From: Schizophyllum amplum
Lineage: Eukaryota; Basidiomycota; Agaricomycetes; Agaricales; Schizophyllaceae
Length of the DNA: 64,000 nt
Direction of reading: 5' to 3'
Assembly (NCBI GenBank): GCA_007026445.1
Contig: VDMD01000027.1
Span: 124,001 to 188,000 of the forward strand
Positions within the stretch are counted from its first letter, which is position 1. Every line of letters starts with the position of its first letter. This document shows, piece by piece, positions 12,059-24,623 of this stretch. Below the pieces are notes generated by a model. That model did no database searches. It was given only the letters and a program-made list of their open reading frames with translations, and was not told the origin of the DNA. The position numbers were made by a program, and so were the translations under genes.

Positions 12059-12349
12059 CTCGCCCCAGGTCTCGCACTCTGTTTGTCCGTATAGCCAGGG
12101 ATTTGATGCCCTGCGCAGACCCTGGCTGAGAACATTACATGATAGTAGCGCGCTTCGCCGAGGAGAGATGACTTTCCCCGACGTTACTTTCCCCGATATC
12201 CACCCCTCGTTGCCACCTGACATCGAGCCTCTGCGATCCGCTGCCCTCCCACGCACATGCGCCGCGACCATCCACGCACGATGCGCCGCACCATCCCACG
12301 CGCGACGGGCGGCGACCCTGTCTCGAAAACCTCGGCGAATGATGCAGGG

Positions 12350-12357
12350 TATATAAG
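12350..12357 (+). promoter_or_regulatory. TATA box of the GH45 gene
   Basis: TATATAAG preceded by GGG, 70 bp before the ATG at 12420. Confidence 0.65.
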
Positions 12358-12419
12358 GCGACGACGACGGGCGCAACCAGACAACCTCATCCCCGCTTGT
12401 TGCTCCCCGATCAGAAACC

Positions 12420-13331
12420 ATGCGCGTATCCCTCGCCGCTCTCGCGACCCTCTCGGCGGCCCTCCCGTGTCTGCGCAAAACTCTGGGCAGACGACGCGCT
12501 ACTGGGACTGCTGCAAGCCATCGTGCGCTTGGAGCGGCAAGGTACGTTTTGATACGATACGCGTCCTCCACCGCATGCAAGTCTGCCTCTGACGACGCAT
12601 GTACTTGCCAACAGGCCCCCGTCGGCTCCCCCGTCAGGACGTGCGACGCGAGCCAGAACCCGCTGAGCGACCCGGACGTCAAGTCCGGCTGCGACGGCGG
12701 CACGGCGTTCACCTGCGCGAACAACTCGCCCTGGGCGGTGGACGACAACACGGCGTACGGCTTCGCCGCGGTGGCCATCTCGGGCTCGAACGAGGAGGCG
12801 TGGTGCTGCCAGTGCTACGAGCTCACGTTCACCAGCACGTCGATCTCGGGGAAGAAGATGGTGAGTTGGAGTTGGTGGGTGAGGTATAAGGAGAGGATCT
12901 GACGGTCGTGGCGCAGATTGTGCAAGCTACGAACACCGGCGGCGACCTCGGCTCGAACCACTTCGACATCCTGATCCCGGGCGGTGGACTCGGTGAGTCG
13001 CGCTGCTTGATTCCTGCTCTGAAATGCGTTGCTCCACGCGCATCGTCGTAGGCGCTTTCACCGCAGGCTGCCCAGCGCAGTACGGTAGCTGGAACGGTGG
13101 GGCCACATACGGTGGTGTCAGCTCCCGCCAGGAATGTGACAACCTTCCGAGCGGTGCGTGCACTTCGTTGGCTACGAAGGAACGGCTTGACTGACGGTCT
13201 TGCCAGCTGTCCGTGAGGGCTGCTACTTCCGCTTCGATTGGTTCGAGGCCGCGGACAACCCATCTGTCACTTGGTCCGCTGTTACCTGCCCGTCGGAGCT
13301 CACTTCCATCTCTGGCTGCTCGCGTCAGTAA
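12420..13331 (+). CDS. Secreted GH45 endo-beta-1,4-glucanase
   Basis: Cleaves internal beta-1,4 bonds of cellulose; secreted. A signal peptide ([16 protein letters not shown]) leads to VSAQ. The GH45 signature [14 protein letters not shown] contains the nucleophile-side aspartate, and [19 protein letters not shown] carries the second catalytic aspartate. Many paired cysteines ([40 protein letters not shown]) match the family. There is no cellulose-binding module; the protein ends SISGCSRQ. Introns lie near 12542-12614, 12860-12917, 12992-13053 and 13153-13206. One base is missing in a C run at about 12464-12466, just at the signal peptide junction, so the raw frame is broken there. The fit on both sides is exact, so I read this as a sequence error. 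Confidence 0.9.
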
Positions 13332-14019
13332 ATGTATGGAACTGGGTTGGACCAGCCATATCATACATATCAACTCCATGAATCACTTACTGACGAGTGG
13401 CATGAAATGAAAGATTGACGAGGTTGTGATGTACACATTGGTCGGGCTCCTTTGATTGTTTGCGCACTCAATGCATGTCTTCCACTCCGGCCCTGCCGCC
13501 CGCGCATAGGCTTTCCATCGCAAACATCTCGCCTCCGCGTCAACCAGCTCACCGCTCATCGATGCGCTCATACTCAGGCTATGAACTTTGCAGGATATGC
13601 CAAGTCGAAATTGACCCTAAAGCTTTGCACCAACATGGACCCACAAGTCCTTATCGAACTTGTGAACCAATAAACATCGTAGTCCTCTCATAGCTTCACC
13701 ACACCACGATAAACCACTGGCTTCACTATGTTTCAAGGGGCCACTAACTCTACAGCATCATGATTACTATATACTCTAACAAAGGGCAATAATACTCTAG
13801 AAAAACAAATCGTGAAGGGGCGACAGAGGCGCCCATATATTACCGAGACTTCCAGACATACAGTACAGTACTTTCAGATTGAGTACCTCAGCACTTTGGA
13901 TCCAGTACCGCTGTCCTATCCGCCCCCAGTCGTACATCGGATCATCCCAATCGTACACCGGTCCATCCTCATCACACCCAAACATAAAAGACGTTACACT
14001 CACACACAGAAAACACCGC
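13332..14019. other. Intergenic between two 3' ends
   Basis: The GH45 gene (+) and the ammonium transporter gene (-) converge here. The middle is A/T-richer than its surroundings and holds no recognisable gene; it presumably contains both polyadenylation regions. Confidence 0.5.
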
Positions 14020-15878
14020 TTAGGTCGTCTTCTCCGCGCTGTGCTCCGAGCTCGACGCGTGCGTGTGGTGCGGCTCGCGCCCGCCGGACACGACGCCCTT
14101 CGACATGTCGATCGGGTGCCCGATCTCCTGCTCGAGGCCAACGTAGTCGTACGCGAACTCGCCCATCTCCGCGTCGTCCATCCCGAGGATCTCGCTCTCC
14201 TCGTCTGTCCGCAGGCGGCAGAAGGGGATGAAGTGCAGGATCCAGCAGATGACGGTCTGTAGGGGAGGCAAATTAGATGGAGGTCGGGATGAATAAGGAG
14301 GCAGAATACGCACGGTCATTACAAGGGTGTACGCGAAGCCAGCGACGGAGTCCGCAAGCTGGTATCCGAGCTGGATGTAGTTGTGGTCGATCCAGCCGCC
14401 CGGGATCTCCGTCAAACCGTCGAACGCAGCGACACTCGCCTGCGCGAAGAGCGCGGTGAGGATGTTGCCCACCATACCGCCGATGCCATGAGAGGCAAAG
14501 ATCTAACCGAGGGCGACTGTGAGAAACGGACCGCAAAACAAGGAAGGTACACGCACATCGAGGGTGTCATCGTAGCCGAACACATACTTCAGCTGCGTGG
14601 CGAAGTTGCAGCAGGTGCCGGCCATGAAACCGAACAGCACAGCAGCAGCTGGTAGAGAATCAGTCGCCTGCGAGGCACATAACTGACAGTCAGACTTACG
14701 AGAACCGACGAAACCGGAGGCAGGGGTGATAGCGACGAGGCCAGCGATGGCACCGGAGCAGAAGCCAACAGCGGACCACTTCTTCTCAAGCGGTAGTCCC
14801 AGAACATCCAGGTCAGTCCGCCCACGGAGGCAGCGAGGTTGGTGACGATGCACGCCTGCACGGCGCGCAGGTTGGCGGACAGCGCCGAGCCGCCGTTGAA
14901 GCCGAACCAGCCCACCCACAGGAAGACGGTGCCCAAGATAACGTAGGTCACGTTGTGAGGCTTGTACGCGAGGCGCTCCGTGCCATAGCCACGGCGCTTG
15001 CCAAGCTGTTTCGCGCGAGGTTAGCGCGGGGCGTGTGGCTTGCGGGACACAGATACGCACGTAGATGGAGAGGGCGAGGGCAGCCGTGCCGGACGAGATA
15101 TGAACGGGTGTGCCACCGGCGAAGTCGAGGCCGCCCATGACGAACGACCAGCCGCTGGCGTTCCACGTCCAGTACGCCAACGGGTTGTACACAATCGTGG
15201 TCCACATAAAGGTGAAGATCATGACGGGGCCGAGCCGAGCGCGCTCAGCAATGGCGCCCAAGGCGAGAACAGGGCTGCATGAGGCGTCAGACGTGATGAG
15301 GGGGAAAGCTCGACGTATGACTGACGTGATGGCGGCGAACATGCCCTGGTACAGGCAGAACAGGAGGGAGGGAATACGGGTGCTGCCAATTGACGGCTTT
15401 TCGAGAACGCCCTTGAGACCGAAGTACTCTGCACGATGTCAGCTTCGCCTCGGATGGGAGGGAGGTAAGCCACGCACTCAAGTCGCCAATGTACGCATTC
15501 CCGCTCGTCTCGCTGAACGCCAGCGAGAAGCCCCAGAAGAACCACTGCACAAGATGAGCTTTGAGACAATATGGGATCCACGCCTAACACACCTCGAACG
15601 AGACGATCGCGATCATGACCATCGACATCCACAGCATGGAGAGCGCATTCTTACGCCGCAAGAGACCGGCGTAGAGGAAACCGACGCCCGGTATCATCAG
15701 CCAGACAAGCGCGGTCGCGGTGATGACCCAGGCCATGTCGCCCAGGTTGTAAATGACCTCCTCGCCCGCATCGGGGTCGTACCATGTGAGGTCGGACGCT
15801 GTGCACGGCGTCGATCAGCGTCTGTAGCAGTAGAGTTAAGGGCTACTCACAAGTCTCGGTGTAGGACACGTTAGGCAT
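14020..15878 (-). CDS. Ammonium transporter (AMT/MEP family)
   Basis: Plasma-membrane channel-like carrier taking up ammonium. The chain reads from MPNVSYTET through about eleven hydrophobic segments, including MAWVITATALVWLMIPGVGF, SLLFCLYQGMFAAITPVLAL, the pore-histidine block GGTPVHISSG and the second pore histidine in DIFASHGIGGM. The cytoplasmic tail (ESEILGMDDAEMGEFAYDYV) is typical of fungal MEP proteins. Introns lie near 15799-15852, 15547-15595, 15428-15478, 15276-15326, 15006-15061, 14649-14700, 14504-14556 and 14260-14313. One base is missing near 14787 (between MFWDYRL and EKKWSAVGF). Length and motifs fit the family. Confidence 0.93.
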
Positions 15879-18317
15879 TGTGTCTTGCACGCGTACGACG
15901 GCGGGGACGACGGCGGCTCTGCTCGTGGGGACGGTGAACGAGTGGAAAGAAAGAAGCGATGGCGGGGAGCGGTATCTATACGAACCCTGCGTTAGCATTT
16001 GTCAAAGACACATCTGTCAATCACCGTACTTTCCCACGCCTTATCGCCCAATGAACGCATGTCAAGAGGCCCTTATCTTTCGGTTTGCACAAGGCACAGG
16101 GGGTCCGAGGCTCGAGCTTGGCTGTTGCGCGGAACGGATGTTCCCGAGGCGGCAATCATCTGCAGGCGCATTTGTCGGTGGCCGAGGCAGGCGGGGAGGA
16201 GGGAGCAGGCGGCAAGCAGAGATTGAGACACCACTGCACGCCGACGCCAATACACGCCCCCGATAGCGACAACGAGAGCCCAGTCCCGGCTACCCGTCCG
16301 ACCGCGGCGGCTGCAGGAAGGAACCAACCTGCAATATAATTAAGCGACGCGGCAGCAACGCTCGGCTGGGCCCCCAGCCACTCACGAGAGGAACTTGGCT
16401 GCGATGTCTACACCACTGTGGCGCTTTCGAACCCCGATGCGCGGACTGGACGCTGCTCTGGAGGTGTACAAGCCCGGCTAGGCACTGTCAAGGAGGCGTA
16501 GAGGGGCGTCAGGGGGACATATGTACGCTGTGTTAACATCTCTGAGCTCTGTCGAGCTATCGGTCGATAGTGGACAGTCCGACGTTGATCCTGATCAAGT
16601 GGTCCGTATTGAGGTCAGCATCTGGTCAGCATACAGCTCGAGCTGATGGACGGGTCAGCGCACATACCCTACGGGCAAGATGGAACGCATACGCTCAGTT
16701 GATTCCTCGTATGCATCATGATCGCGGCTGGAAGAGGACGTCAAACAGCCGAGAGACTGTATGTAGAACACACCAGTAACACACGCCGACAAGCTACCGC
16801 CTCAGCCAAGCCCAGAAGCGCTCCTTGCATAGAAGGAGGAGGCGACTGAGTGAACTCACCTGTAGAAAGCGAACGCTCTGGACGGACCGATAACCTACGA
16901 AAGGGACAAGTTATGGCAAGGATGCTCGAGTTATGGCAAGATGCTCGAGGATATTTGTACGTGGGAGGACCCCTCGCCGGCGGGCGTCAAGCCTCCGACA
17001 TGAACAGTATAAGTGATTCGAAGGGAAAGTCCTTTGTACAAAGCGAAAGCCGCTCGTAAACCCGAAGCGTGAGAGTCTTGGTGGAGAAGGCATGCGTCGC
17101 ACGAGAGCGCGAAGACGCCGAACGCGGCAGAAAGCGTCATCAAGCCCAGGGAAAGTCATAAACAGCACATAAGCGGTGCACCTTCTCGACGTTGTTCCGA
17201 AGGAGGCCATCTGATTGATTGAAGTCGCGCGTAGATGACGATGAGCGCGTCGATAGTCGGGCCACGAAGATCAGTCGGGTTCCCAGTCCGTGTAACGCAT
17301 GATATCCTGTGGTCCGAGCGTGCGAGTAAGCGGCTTGCTGGGGATGTAGCTAGTCGTCAGGAGTGCCGCATAGATGAAGGCTCTCATAGTAGAACATAAG
17401 AGATGATGTCGCCAGTATAGCGAGCGCGAGTCGTCCCGCGTGAGAGCACATCTTCCCGTGAGAGGAGAGGCGATGAGGCTGACGGCAACGGGAGAATGCC
17501 CTGCCCATAACATAAACGCATCGCCAGCAATGATACGAAGAGAGGACGGAGCTCGTCGCCGCGGCAAGGGACAAAGCTCAATAGCCAGCGAAGAACGTTC
17601 CCTCGAGCGAGCGAACATGAGATAGTAGTCGTCGCGAGACGCACGGAGAAGCGAATCCGCGGTATTTCCAGAGCGCAAGAGAATACACCCAAGGATAGGT
17701 AGATGAGCATGAAGACGCCACGGGTGGGGCCGGTGCGAGGGCGAGCGGAGATGGTGTATGCGTGTGCTTATTGGGGCGGTGAGGACTCCCCGTGCAAAGT
17801 TTGTCCAGTCGGGTTGTATATGTGCGCATATATGCGCGTCCAGTGCTGCATATATGATGTTCCTGTGGCCAGGGAGTTTTGTGAGAACAAGCTCAAGTAC
17901 ACGATAGCGCACGATGACGCACCTGTAGCAGAGCAGAGGCCGCGGCGGTCCTCGTTTAGCATGCTGGCAGTAGCTCGTATGAAGCCATGCCGAGAAAAAG
18001 CCTGTGGGATCAACGACGAGACGGAGACAGACGATGATGGATGGAGGACGCGATGGTGGAAAGAGACAAGAGCCTGAGGCAGATGGCACGTGGCGATCGA
18101 AGACTCTTTTGGGAACAATAGCGCGCTGTCGGGCCGACCAACGCCGCAGTCTCCGACTTCGAGTTGGCTGTACCTCGCTTATAACCTGCGGATCCGGCCC
18201 TGCAACTATTACGTGCTCGATAGAGTCCTTCGCAAGTTCGATGCTCTACCCAGCCGCATTGGTGCAAGATGCAGAGGCGGTTCAAAAGCCACGGACTGTA
18301 GGTGAAACGCGCCTGCT
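15879..18317. other. 2.4 kb without a recognisable gene
   Basis: It begins with the promoter of the ammonium transporter. Open frames exist on both strands, the longest at 17271-18089 (-), but that frame has no ATG at its upstream end, is rich in Ser/Arg/Leu in a way typical of non-coding GC-rich DNA, and shows no domain. A short tandem duplication lies at 16910-16949. Nothing else was recognised. Confidence 0.45.
16910..16949. repeat. Two-copy tandem repeat of about 20 bp
   Basis: GTTATGGCAAGGATGCTCGA is followed at once by a copy that lacks one G (GTTATGGCAAGATGCTCGAG). The copies abut, so this is a simple slippage duplication. Confidence 0.7.
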
Positions 18318-18889
18318 TCAGATATCGAAGTGATAGTACTCATGCCACAGCTTCTTCTCCAACGCATCCTTCATCCAGCACGGCTCCTTCCCAAACAACT
18401 CCACCAGCTTCGCCATCTGCTCCTTGGATGGGCGCGTCCTAAAGTAATACTCGCTCGCCGTCGACACGAGCATGAAAAAAGAGACCCCGGGCCGCCCGTC
18501 AGGTGTGGCCAACTCGGACAACCCGTTGACGCTCTCCGTGGGCTCAACGTAGACATGGCGGACGCCGTACCAGCCGGAATTGATTGTGGCAAAGGAGCCT
18601 ACGGCAACGAGTTTGAAGATCGGTGCGCTCTGCAGTCGCCGAGGCCTGTGAGCCTCGAGGAATGCGTGAACTTCGTCCATGGACATGGGCCACCCGTAGT
18701 TCCAGTAATGGTCGGGCGTAGTCCAGTGCTCAGCAGGAAGCTCTGGAATGTCTGCTTGCGATGGGTGGGAAGACTACAAATGCGTCAGCACTCGGAGGAA
18801 GAGTGATCAAGTTGGACACGGCGCACCTGAAGGAATCCGGGCATTTTGGGAGGCGCGACGACCGGCGAGGGTTGTCCAGCGTACTCCAT
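18318..18889 (-). CDS. Family A small protein, copy A1 (unknown function)
   Basis: First of seven type A copies. Exon 1 encodes a short proline-rich leader starting MEYAGQPSP and ending PKMPGFLQ. A roughly 50-nt intron follows, then one exon of about 150 residues. Conserved blocks are SSHPSQADIPELPAEHW, HYWNYGWPMSMDEV, SGWYGVRHVYVEPTE, GRPGVSFFMLVSTASEYYF, RTRPSKEQMAKL and the C-terminal FGKEPCWMKDALEKKLWHEY. There is no signal peptide or membrane segment, so the protein is probably cytosolic. I do not recognise the family. The frame is intact. It stands about 2.7 kb from the next copy. Confidence 0.8.
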
Positions 18890-21593
18890 GGTGACCGACG
18901 GACGTTTGACGAGCTACAAGGTTGAAGGCGAGTGACGCTGGGGATTTCAAGGCGTGTACACCACACCTTCACGCGCAGCGATGCGGAGCATGCCAGGCCA
19001 GATGAACGTCCACCTTGCGCACGACCTGCACATGGCGCATCACGCGCTCTAGTGCTGTTTTCAAGCTTGCGCAACGTTCAAAAATCCGTGCCGCACTTGA
19101 GCAAAACTAGAACTCAAAGGTGAGGGGACAGCTTGTAATTTTAAAGAAGGCGCGGCTCGTGATGGTGAGAGGAAACAGGAGGAAACCCAGACGACAATCA
19201 CATGCGATCATTCAATTACTTTAGGGACGATAACCTCCATCACGAAAAAAGCGCACCTGGTATCAGCGCTGTTCACCTCGACATGGCATGATATACCCCA
19301 TCTGGGATTACCAAACTCTCGAGACTGATCAGCGCTGAGGGTCGTAGGTCCCCCCGCTGACCACCGGCGATAATTCCCACCAGCCGCGACCAGGTTGCAC
19401 CAGCCAGCTCGGATATATCGCCAATTGTGGGCGCTAACGGTGAATATGGGCGCTATCGTCGTCATCAGCCGTGATCGGGCCGGACGACCATGATCAGGTC
19501 AGTCGGCGCCTCTCAGCGCAGATGCGCATTGTAGTTGCCATCGTTGCTGACAGCAGACAACCGCTCGTGGCGGGTACACGAGCAAATGAAAAGCGCAATC
19601 GTATTATATTGAATGATACATACTACAAGAATGTGCTAAGTACCATTCGCGAGCAGCTCGAACTGGTGTCGCGCAAGCAGAACCACCGCATCGGCAGCGT
19701 CCCCATCAAGTCCGTCAATGACAAGAAGATGTGCTGCGCGCTGAACGACGCCCGCACCACCTGCGCAACTACGTGGCCTCGCGCCTCCCGCGCGTGGACG
19801 CAGGCGCGATTTGCGATCGCGGTCGGGGGCGGCGAGGGTGATGGCGGTGCCAGCTCTGGTACGACGGGGGGCGTTATCTTCGCCATTCGGGCAGCTTTGC
19901 TGACTCGTGAGGCGAGCGCGGCCTCGAAGCGCGTGTGCACCTCTTTAGTCGTGAGGACGTGCTCCTTCGCTGCAGACAATCATTAACATCGATTCTAGCG
20001 AGCTGCACACTCACTGTAGGAATTCGAAAGTCGGCAACGACGTTGCGTATGGATGGCGAAGGGCAACGTTGACGCGGGCGCGGCGGGCAGCATGTACGCG
20101 GGCCTCTGGGTCCCGCGTGTCGTTCTTCCCGTATCAGCGGGGATAACCGTGGCAGCAGCCGTTGGTTCGGGCGACAGGATGGCACAACGGCGAGACTGGC
20201 GCCAGCGGGCGTGGTACGTCGCGGGTGTGTTCGTGCCGAGCACAGCCTCATCGGGGGGATACCAGTCGTCGGCAAGGCGTACGGTGGCGGAGGTTGACCC
20301 GCGGATGACGGTGCTGGGCTCTGACGTGGGCAAGGAGACGCGCCGCCGCGATCGGGCTCGTCCTCATCGGCACCGGAAGGCCAGGCTTGAGCACTCTGCG
20401 CTTCCGTGTTGCCAGGCTGCTGGGAAGTGGCTATATGTGCATCGTGTGCAAGCCAACTCGTCTTGTATGTGAGTATATGCGCCGAAACAGGGAACACGAT
20501 GACACGTACTGTCGACATGCGGCCTCTGCCGCGAGCTGTCTTGCCAGATCTGCCGCGTGCGGGGCGACTGTTCGGCATCAGTAGTGAGCTCGCCTTGCTC
20601 GTCGTCCTGGACGTCGAGTTTTGAGATGATCAGTGTTGCAGTTCTCGCGATGACATTGATAGTTCGATAACTGTCGCGATGATCGGGGGAGAACAAGTAG
20701 TGTCATGCGTACAGGTAACAGCGCAGAGGTATAGCCGGCAGAAGGACAGAGACCGTCGTCGTTGTTATGTGGTCGATGTGGGCATGTCGCTTGCCATCGC
20801 AGTGTATGGTGAGAGTAAGAGGCAAGCCAGGAATGTGGACGTATGCGCGTGAGCGTGCGCGATCACGAGGACACGTCATGTCCGGGAATTGCTGACGTCA
20901 TGTTCCCGGAGGTTCACCGTTGCGCGCGCCAAACGCGCGCCTCATTTCCGACTCAATAAAAGTACATGATCTTGCTATCAATCCTTCTCAGCTTTAACGA
21001 CTATCTACCTATGCCAGTGGCGCCCTGTCACCGTTCCGTGAGCACTGAATTTATAATGGATCCCGCGCGCAAGGGATTCAGAGACTGACTGCCTATCGAG
21101 TTCATTTCTCATTGCGATGGCATGACTGTGCATGCACAGTGCATGCGAACGCCTCCGCGGCCACTGTATCTTAGTATATTAGGAGAATGCTATACATGTG
21201 TCTGCCTCTCGCAGTCCGTCGTTCACATTGCCGGGCCCGTCTGATCAGAGCTGGTAAAATTCCGCCAGCCTGATCGAGGCTGACCACTTAGCCGGCATCC
21301 TGGTAAGGGCTGATACATGTACACCTGAGATGATCACCCTTATAAGATACTCAGCAAGTATCATCCTCGGTCAGGGCGTTGTGGGTCCAGCGCGCCTGAT
21401 AGATCCGGTAAGGGCTGATCCCCTTTTGGCTTTTTTCGTGATGTCGCGCACCGAGCGATGTCTGTTCATTCACCATCTACGAGACTGTAAGCTTAAGAGC
21501 AAGCGAGTCTGATTCAAGAGCACGGGATATACATCACTGGTAGAGCAAAGATGTGATATTCAGCCCGATTCCGCGTACTAGCCAACGTCGACC
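18890..21593. other. 2.7 kb without a secure gene
   Basis: A weak minus-strand coding possibility exists around 19623-20330 (a Pro/Ala-rich piece joined across a GT/AG intron near 19980-20020 to a piece starting KEHVLTTKEVHTRFEAA). It lacks a clear start codon and I recognise no domain. The remainder contains TGATC-rich sequence around 21230-21420 and a perfect 16-bp palindrome at 21125-21140. Confidence 0.4.
21125..21140. repeat. Perfect 16-bp palindrome
   Basis: ACTGTGCATGCACAGT reads the same on both strands. It is about 450 bp beyond the 3' end of copy A2. It may be a protein-binding dyad or chance. Confidence 0.5.
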
Positions 21594-22174
21594 TCAGAGG
21601 TCGTAATACTCATGCCAAAGCTTCTTCTCCACCGCGTCCTTCATCCAGCACGGCTCCTTCCCAAAGAGCCGCGTCATCAGGGCCATCTGCTTCTTGGACG
21701 GGCGCGTCCTGAAGTAGTACTCGTTCGCAGTCGAGACGAGCATGAAAAAAGACACTGCGGGGCGTCCGTCAAGCGTGGCAATCCCGGACAGCCCGTTGAT
21801 CGTCTCCGTGGGTTCGACGAAGATATGCCGGATACCGTACCATCCAGTACCGATCCTAACGAGTGAGCCTACTCCGGCAACTGCAGCGGTTGGAGAAGGG
21901 TCGGCGAGGAGCTGTCGAGGCGTGTAAGCCTTTTGGAACGCGTGAAGCTCGTCCATGGACATGGGCCAGCCGTAGTTCCAGTAATAATCGGGGGTTGTCC
22001 AGTGTTCTGCGGGCAGCTCTGGGATGTCTGCTTGCAATGGGTGGGCGGACTGCGATGACACACGTGTTAGCGGTCTTAGGAAAGACAGACTGAGTATCAA
22101 ACACAGCGCACCTGAAGAAATCCGGGCATTTTAGGAGGCACAGCAAACGGCTGGGGTTGCCCGTCGTACTCCAT
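21594..22174 (-). CDS. Family A small protein, copy A2 (unknown function)
   Basis: Same two-exon plan as A1: leader MEYDGQPQPFAVPPKMPGFLQ minus its last residue is visible as exon 1, then an intron near 22058-22111, then the conserved exon. Key blocks are DYYWNYGWPMSMDELHAF, TGWYGIRHIFVEPTETING, GRPAVSFFMLVSTANEYYF and FGKEPCWMKDAVEKKLWHEY, ending YYDL. It is closest to A3, its head-to-tail neighbour about 200 bp away, including the shared HPLQADIPELPAEHW block and the TANEYYF variant, so the pair looks like a recent tandem duplication. The frame is intact and no function can be assigned. Confidence 0.8.
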
Positions 22175-22374
22175 GATCGGGAACAAGGCGTATGCGAGGT
22201 GAGGCCTTCTCGGAGGAGCTGAAGGTGGCTGTAGCTGTTTAACGAGTCTTCAGTGCATGGAGACCGCGCATTTCACGTACAATACGGGCAAAACAAGCGT
22301 AGGTCTTGCGCACGATATACACGTGTCGCATGACGCATGTAAAAACGCGACATAGAGGGAAAGAACCGTCGGCC

Positions 22375-22963
22375 TCAGACGTCGTGGTCATAGTACTCGT
22401 GCCAAAGCTTCTTCTCCACCGCATCCTTCATCCAGCACGGCTCCTTCCCAAACAGCCGCTTCAGCACGGCCATCTGCTCCTTGGATGGGCGCGTCCTAAA
22501 GTAGTACTCGTTCGCGGTCGACACGAGCATGAAGAAAGACACTCCGGGGCGTCCGTCAAGCGTGGCAATCCCGGACAGTGCGTTGACCGTCTCCGTGGGT
22601 TCCACGAAGACATGCCGGACAGCGTACCAGCCTGACCTGGTCTTTACACATGTGCAAACTCCAGCGACTGCTACGACTGGGGAAGGATTCGGCTGCCAGA
22701 GCAGATGCCGAGGCATGTAAACCCGTTGAAACGCGTGGACTTCGTCCATGGACATGGGCCAGCCGTAGTTCCAGTAGAAGTCGGGAGTGGTCCAGTGTTC
22801 CGCAGGCAACTCTGGAATGTCTGCCTGCAACGGATGGGCGGACTGCGTGCTATGAGTGTCAGCGCTCTTGGACAAGACAGACTATTTGGACACAGCGCAC
22901 CTGAAGAAATCCGGGTATTTTGGGAGGCACGGGGACCGGCTGGGGCTGCCCATCGTACTCCAT
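22375..22963 (-). CDS. Family A small protein, copy A3 (unknown function)
   Basis: Two exons. The leader starts MEYDGQPQPVPVPPK and ends PGFLQ; the intron lies near 22848-22901. The main exon has FYWNYGWPMSMDEVHAF, SGWYAVRHVFVEPTETV, GRPGVSFFMLVSTANEYYF and FGKEPCWMKDAVEKKLWHEY, ending YYDHDV. It lies in tandem with A2 and A4 on the same strand. The variable middle (about residues 70-90) differs in each copy while the blocks around it are nearly fixed. The frame is intact. Confidence 0.8.
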
Positions 22964-23359
22964 GGTTATCGGCAAGGTAAATGAGAGGTTACGACTCAGG
23001 TTGAAGGTCCTGGCTCTAGCCAACGACTGTTCAGTGTCGACGTCGAAGACCACGAGCTTTACGTATGCTGGAGGCAATGTAAACGCAGGTCTTGCGCGCG
23101 ACTTGCACGTGTCGCATGACACAGACACCCCATTGCTCGCGGACAACTCGCAGAAATGTTCGGGTGGAAAAAATCACAACCATGAACGAAAAAGAAGGTC
23201 AGGGACGATGATGGCGAGAGCAGACCAGGACAAAGCACGATATTATGACCCGATTGGGAAGAATAGCGGACATCCAAGCCGACTCAGCGTCTAGATTTGC
23301 ATGGTCGATACGCGTTCTACAAAAATACAGACCAGCAAAAGTATTTACGAACACGCGAT

Positions 23360-24086
23360 TTAAATGTGGAACGTGTAGTATTTGTGCCAGAGCTTCTTCT
23401 CAATCGCATCCTTCATCCAACACGGCTCCTTGCCAATAAGGTTCACCAACTTGACCATCTCATCCTTGGTAGGACGCGCTTCGAAGTAATAGCGGCTCGC
23501 CGTCGACACGATCATGAAAAACGAGACCCCAGGGCGACCATCAATTGTGGCCATCTCGGACAATCCCTTGACCGTGTCTGTGGGCTGAACAAAGACATGC
23601 CGAACACCGTACCAACCGGAGTGGGTCGTAAGGAAGGAGGCAACGGCTGCAAGTAGGACGTAGGTCGGAGGATCGTCGTCCAGCGCACGGGGCCTGCAAT
23701 GCAGGAGGAATGCGCGAACCTCCTCCATGGACATCGACCACCCGTAGTTCCAGTAGAATTCAGGAGCATCGCGATACTCCGTAGGAAGCTCCGGAATATC
23801 TGCCTGGGAGATGTGATAGGACTGCAGGATTTAGTGGCTCTGACTTGAATAACACCATTCGGTCGCGCACCTGTAAGAATCCGGGGAGCTTTGGGGGCAA
23901 TGGGGGCAATGGCGCGAATACGTCAACTTCTTCGAGCTCAGGGATGTCTGCTTGTGAGGCGAAGGAGGCCTAAGAAGATGATTCAGATCAACAGGGACAG
24001 GTTAATCAGTCCAGACAACGCACTTGCAAAGATTCGGGAGTCTCGAGCGGCAAAGGCGTCGGCGAGGGTTGCCCATCGCACTCCAT
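23360..24086 (-). CDS. Family A small protein, copy A4 with duplicated leader exon
   Basis: This copy has three exons instead of two. Exon 1 starts MECDGQPSPTPLP and ends ETPESLQ. Exon 2 starts ASFASQADIPEL and ends PPKLPGFLQ. Exon 3 starts SYHISQADIPELPTEY and continues with the usual blocks FYWNYGWSMSMEEVRAF, SGWYGVRHVFVQPTDTV, GRPGVSFFMIVSTASRYYF and IGKEPCWMKDAIEKKLWHKY. Exon 2 therefore repeats the junction where the leader end PGFLQ meets SQADIPEL, so the leader unit is doubled. Introns are about 50 nt with normal borders (near 23823-23870 and 23970-24025). The frame is open through all exons. The function is unknown. Confidence 0.75.
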
Positions 24087-24623
24087 AATCACCGTTAGGC
24101 GCAATGACAGGCTAAAGCGCAGACGAGCGTGGCGAATTGAACCTTTTCCAGCGCATGGAGATCATGCCCATTTATACGTGTAGGGACCGTTTGGAGGCGT
24201 GTTTCGCGCATGTCCAGCTACCTACACATGGCGCACCACACGCTGAGACATCGCACGCATCACCATCAACAGCTAAGTTCACGAGCTCAAGAGAAAGAAA
24301 AGTGAAGGGCACCAGATCCATAGCGCGAACATGATGGTGTCCACTGTCAGGAAGCAACCAACGAAGAGATCACATGACAATTTGTCCCAGTTGGGAACAA
24401 TAGCCTGGGGCCGGCCCGGCCCGACGCCATCTTTTCGATACTTACTCGCCATCTGCTATGCCACTTTACAGCGACATCTACGTATATACGGGAGATTTAG
24501 GTCATAGATAGCCGGTAAACTCTAGAAGAGAATACATAGTGGCATCCCTCTCGAGAACGAGTAGACGCAACCAGGGCGCGCCGCGCAGTACTACTAGTAG
24601 CCTTTCCCATACTGTCCCCACCC

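Noticed and set aside
11834..12778. Long minus-strand open frame overlapping the GH45 gene
   Set aside because: It is antisense to the GH45 exons and to the triple repeat, which gives it a repetitive Arg/Gly/Pro pattern. The plus strand carries the clear enzyme.
17271..18089. Long minus-strand open frame of about 270 codons
   Set aside because: No ATG at its upstream end, no domain, and a Ser/Arg/Leu-rich composition typical of chance frames in GC-rich DNA.
19471..20578. Overlapping open frames on both strands suggesting a gene
   Set aside because: A two-exon minus-strand chain is possible, but there is no credible start codon and no recognisable domain.
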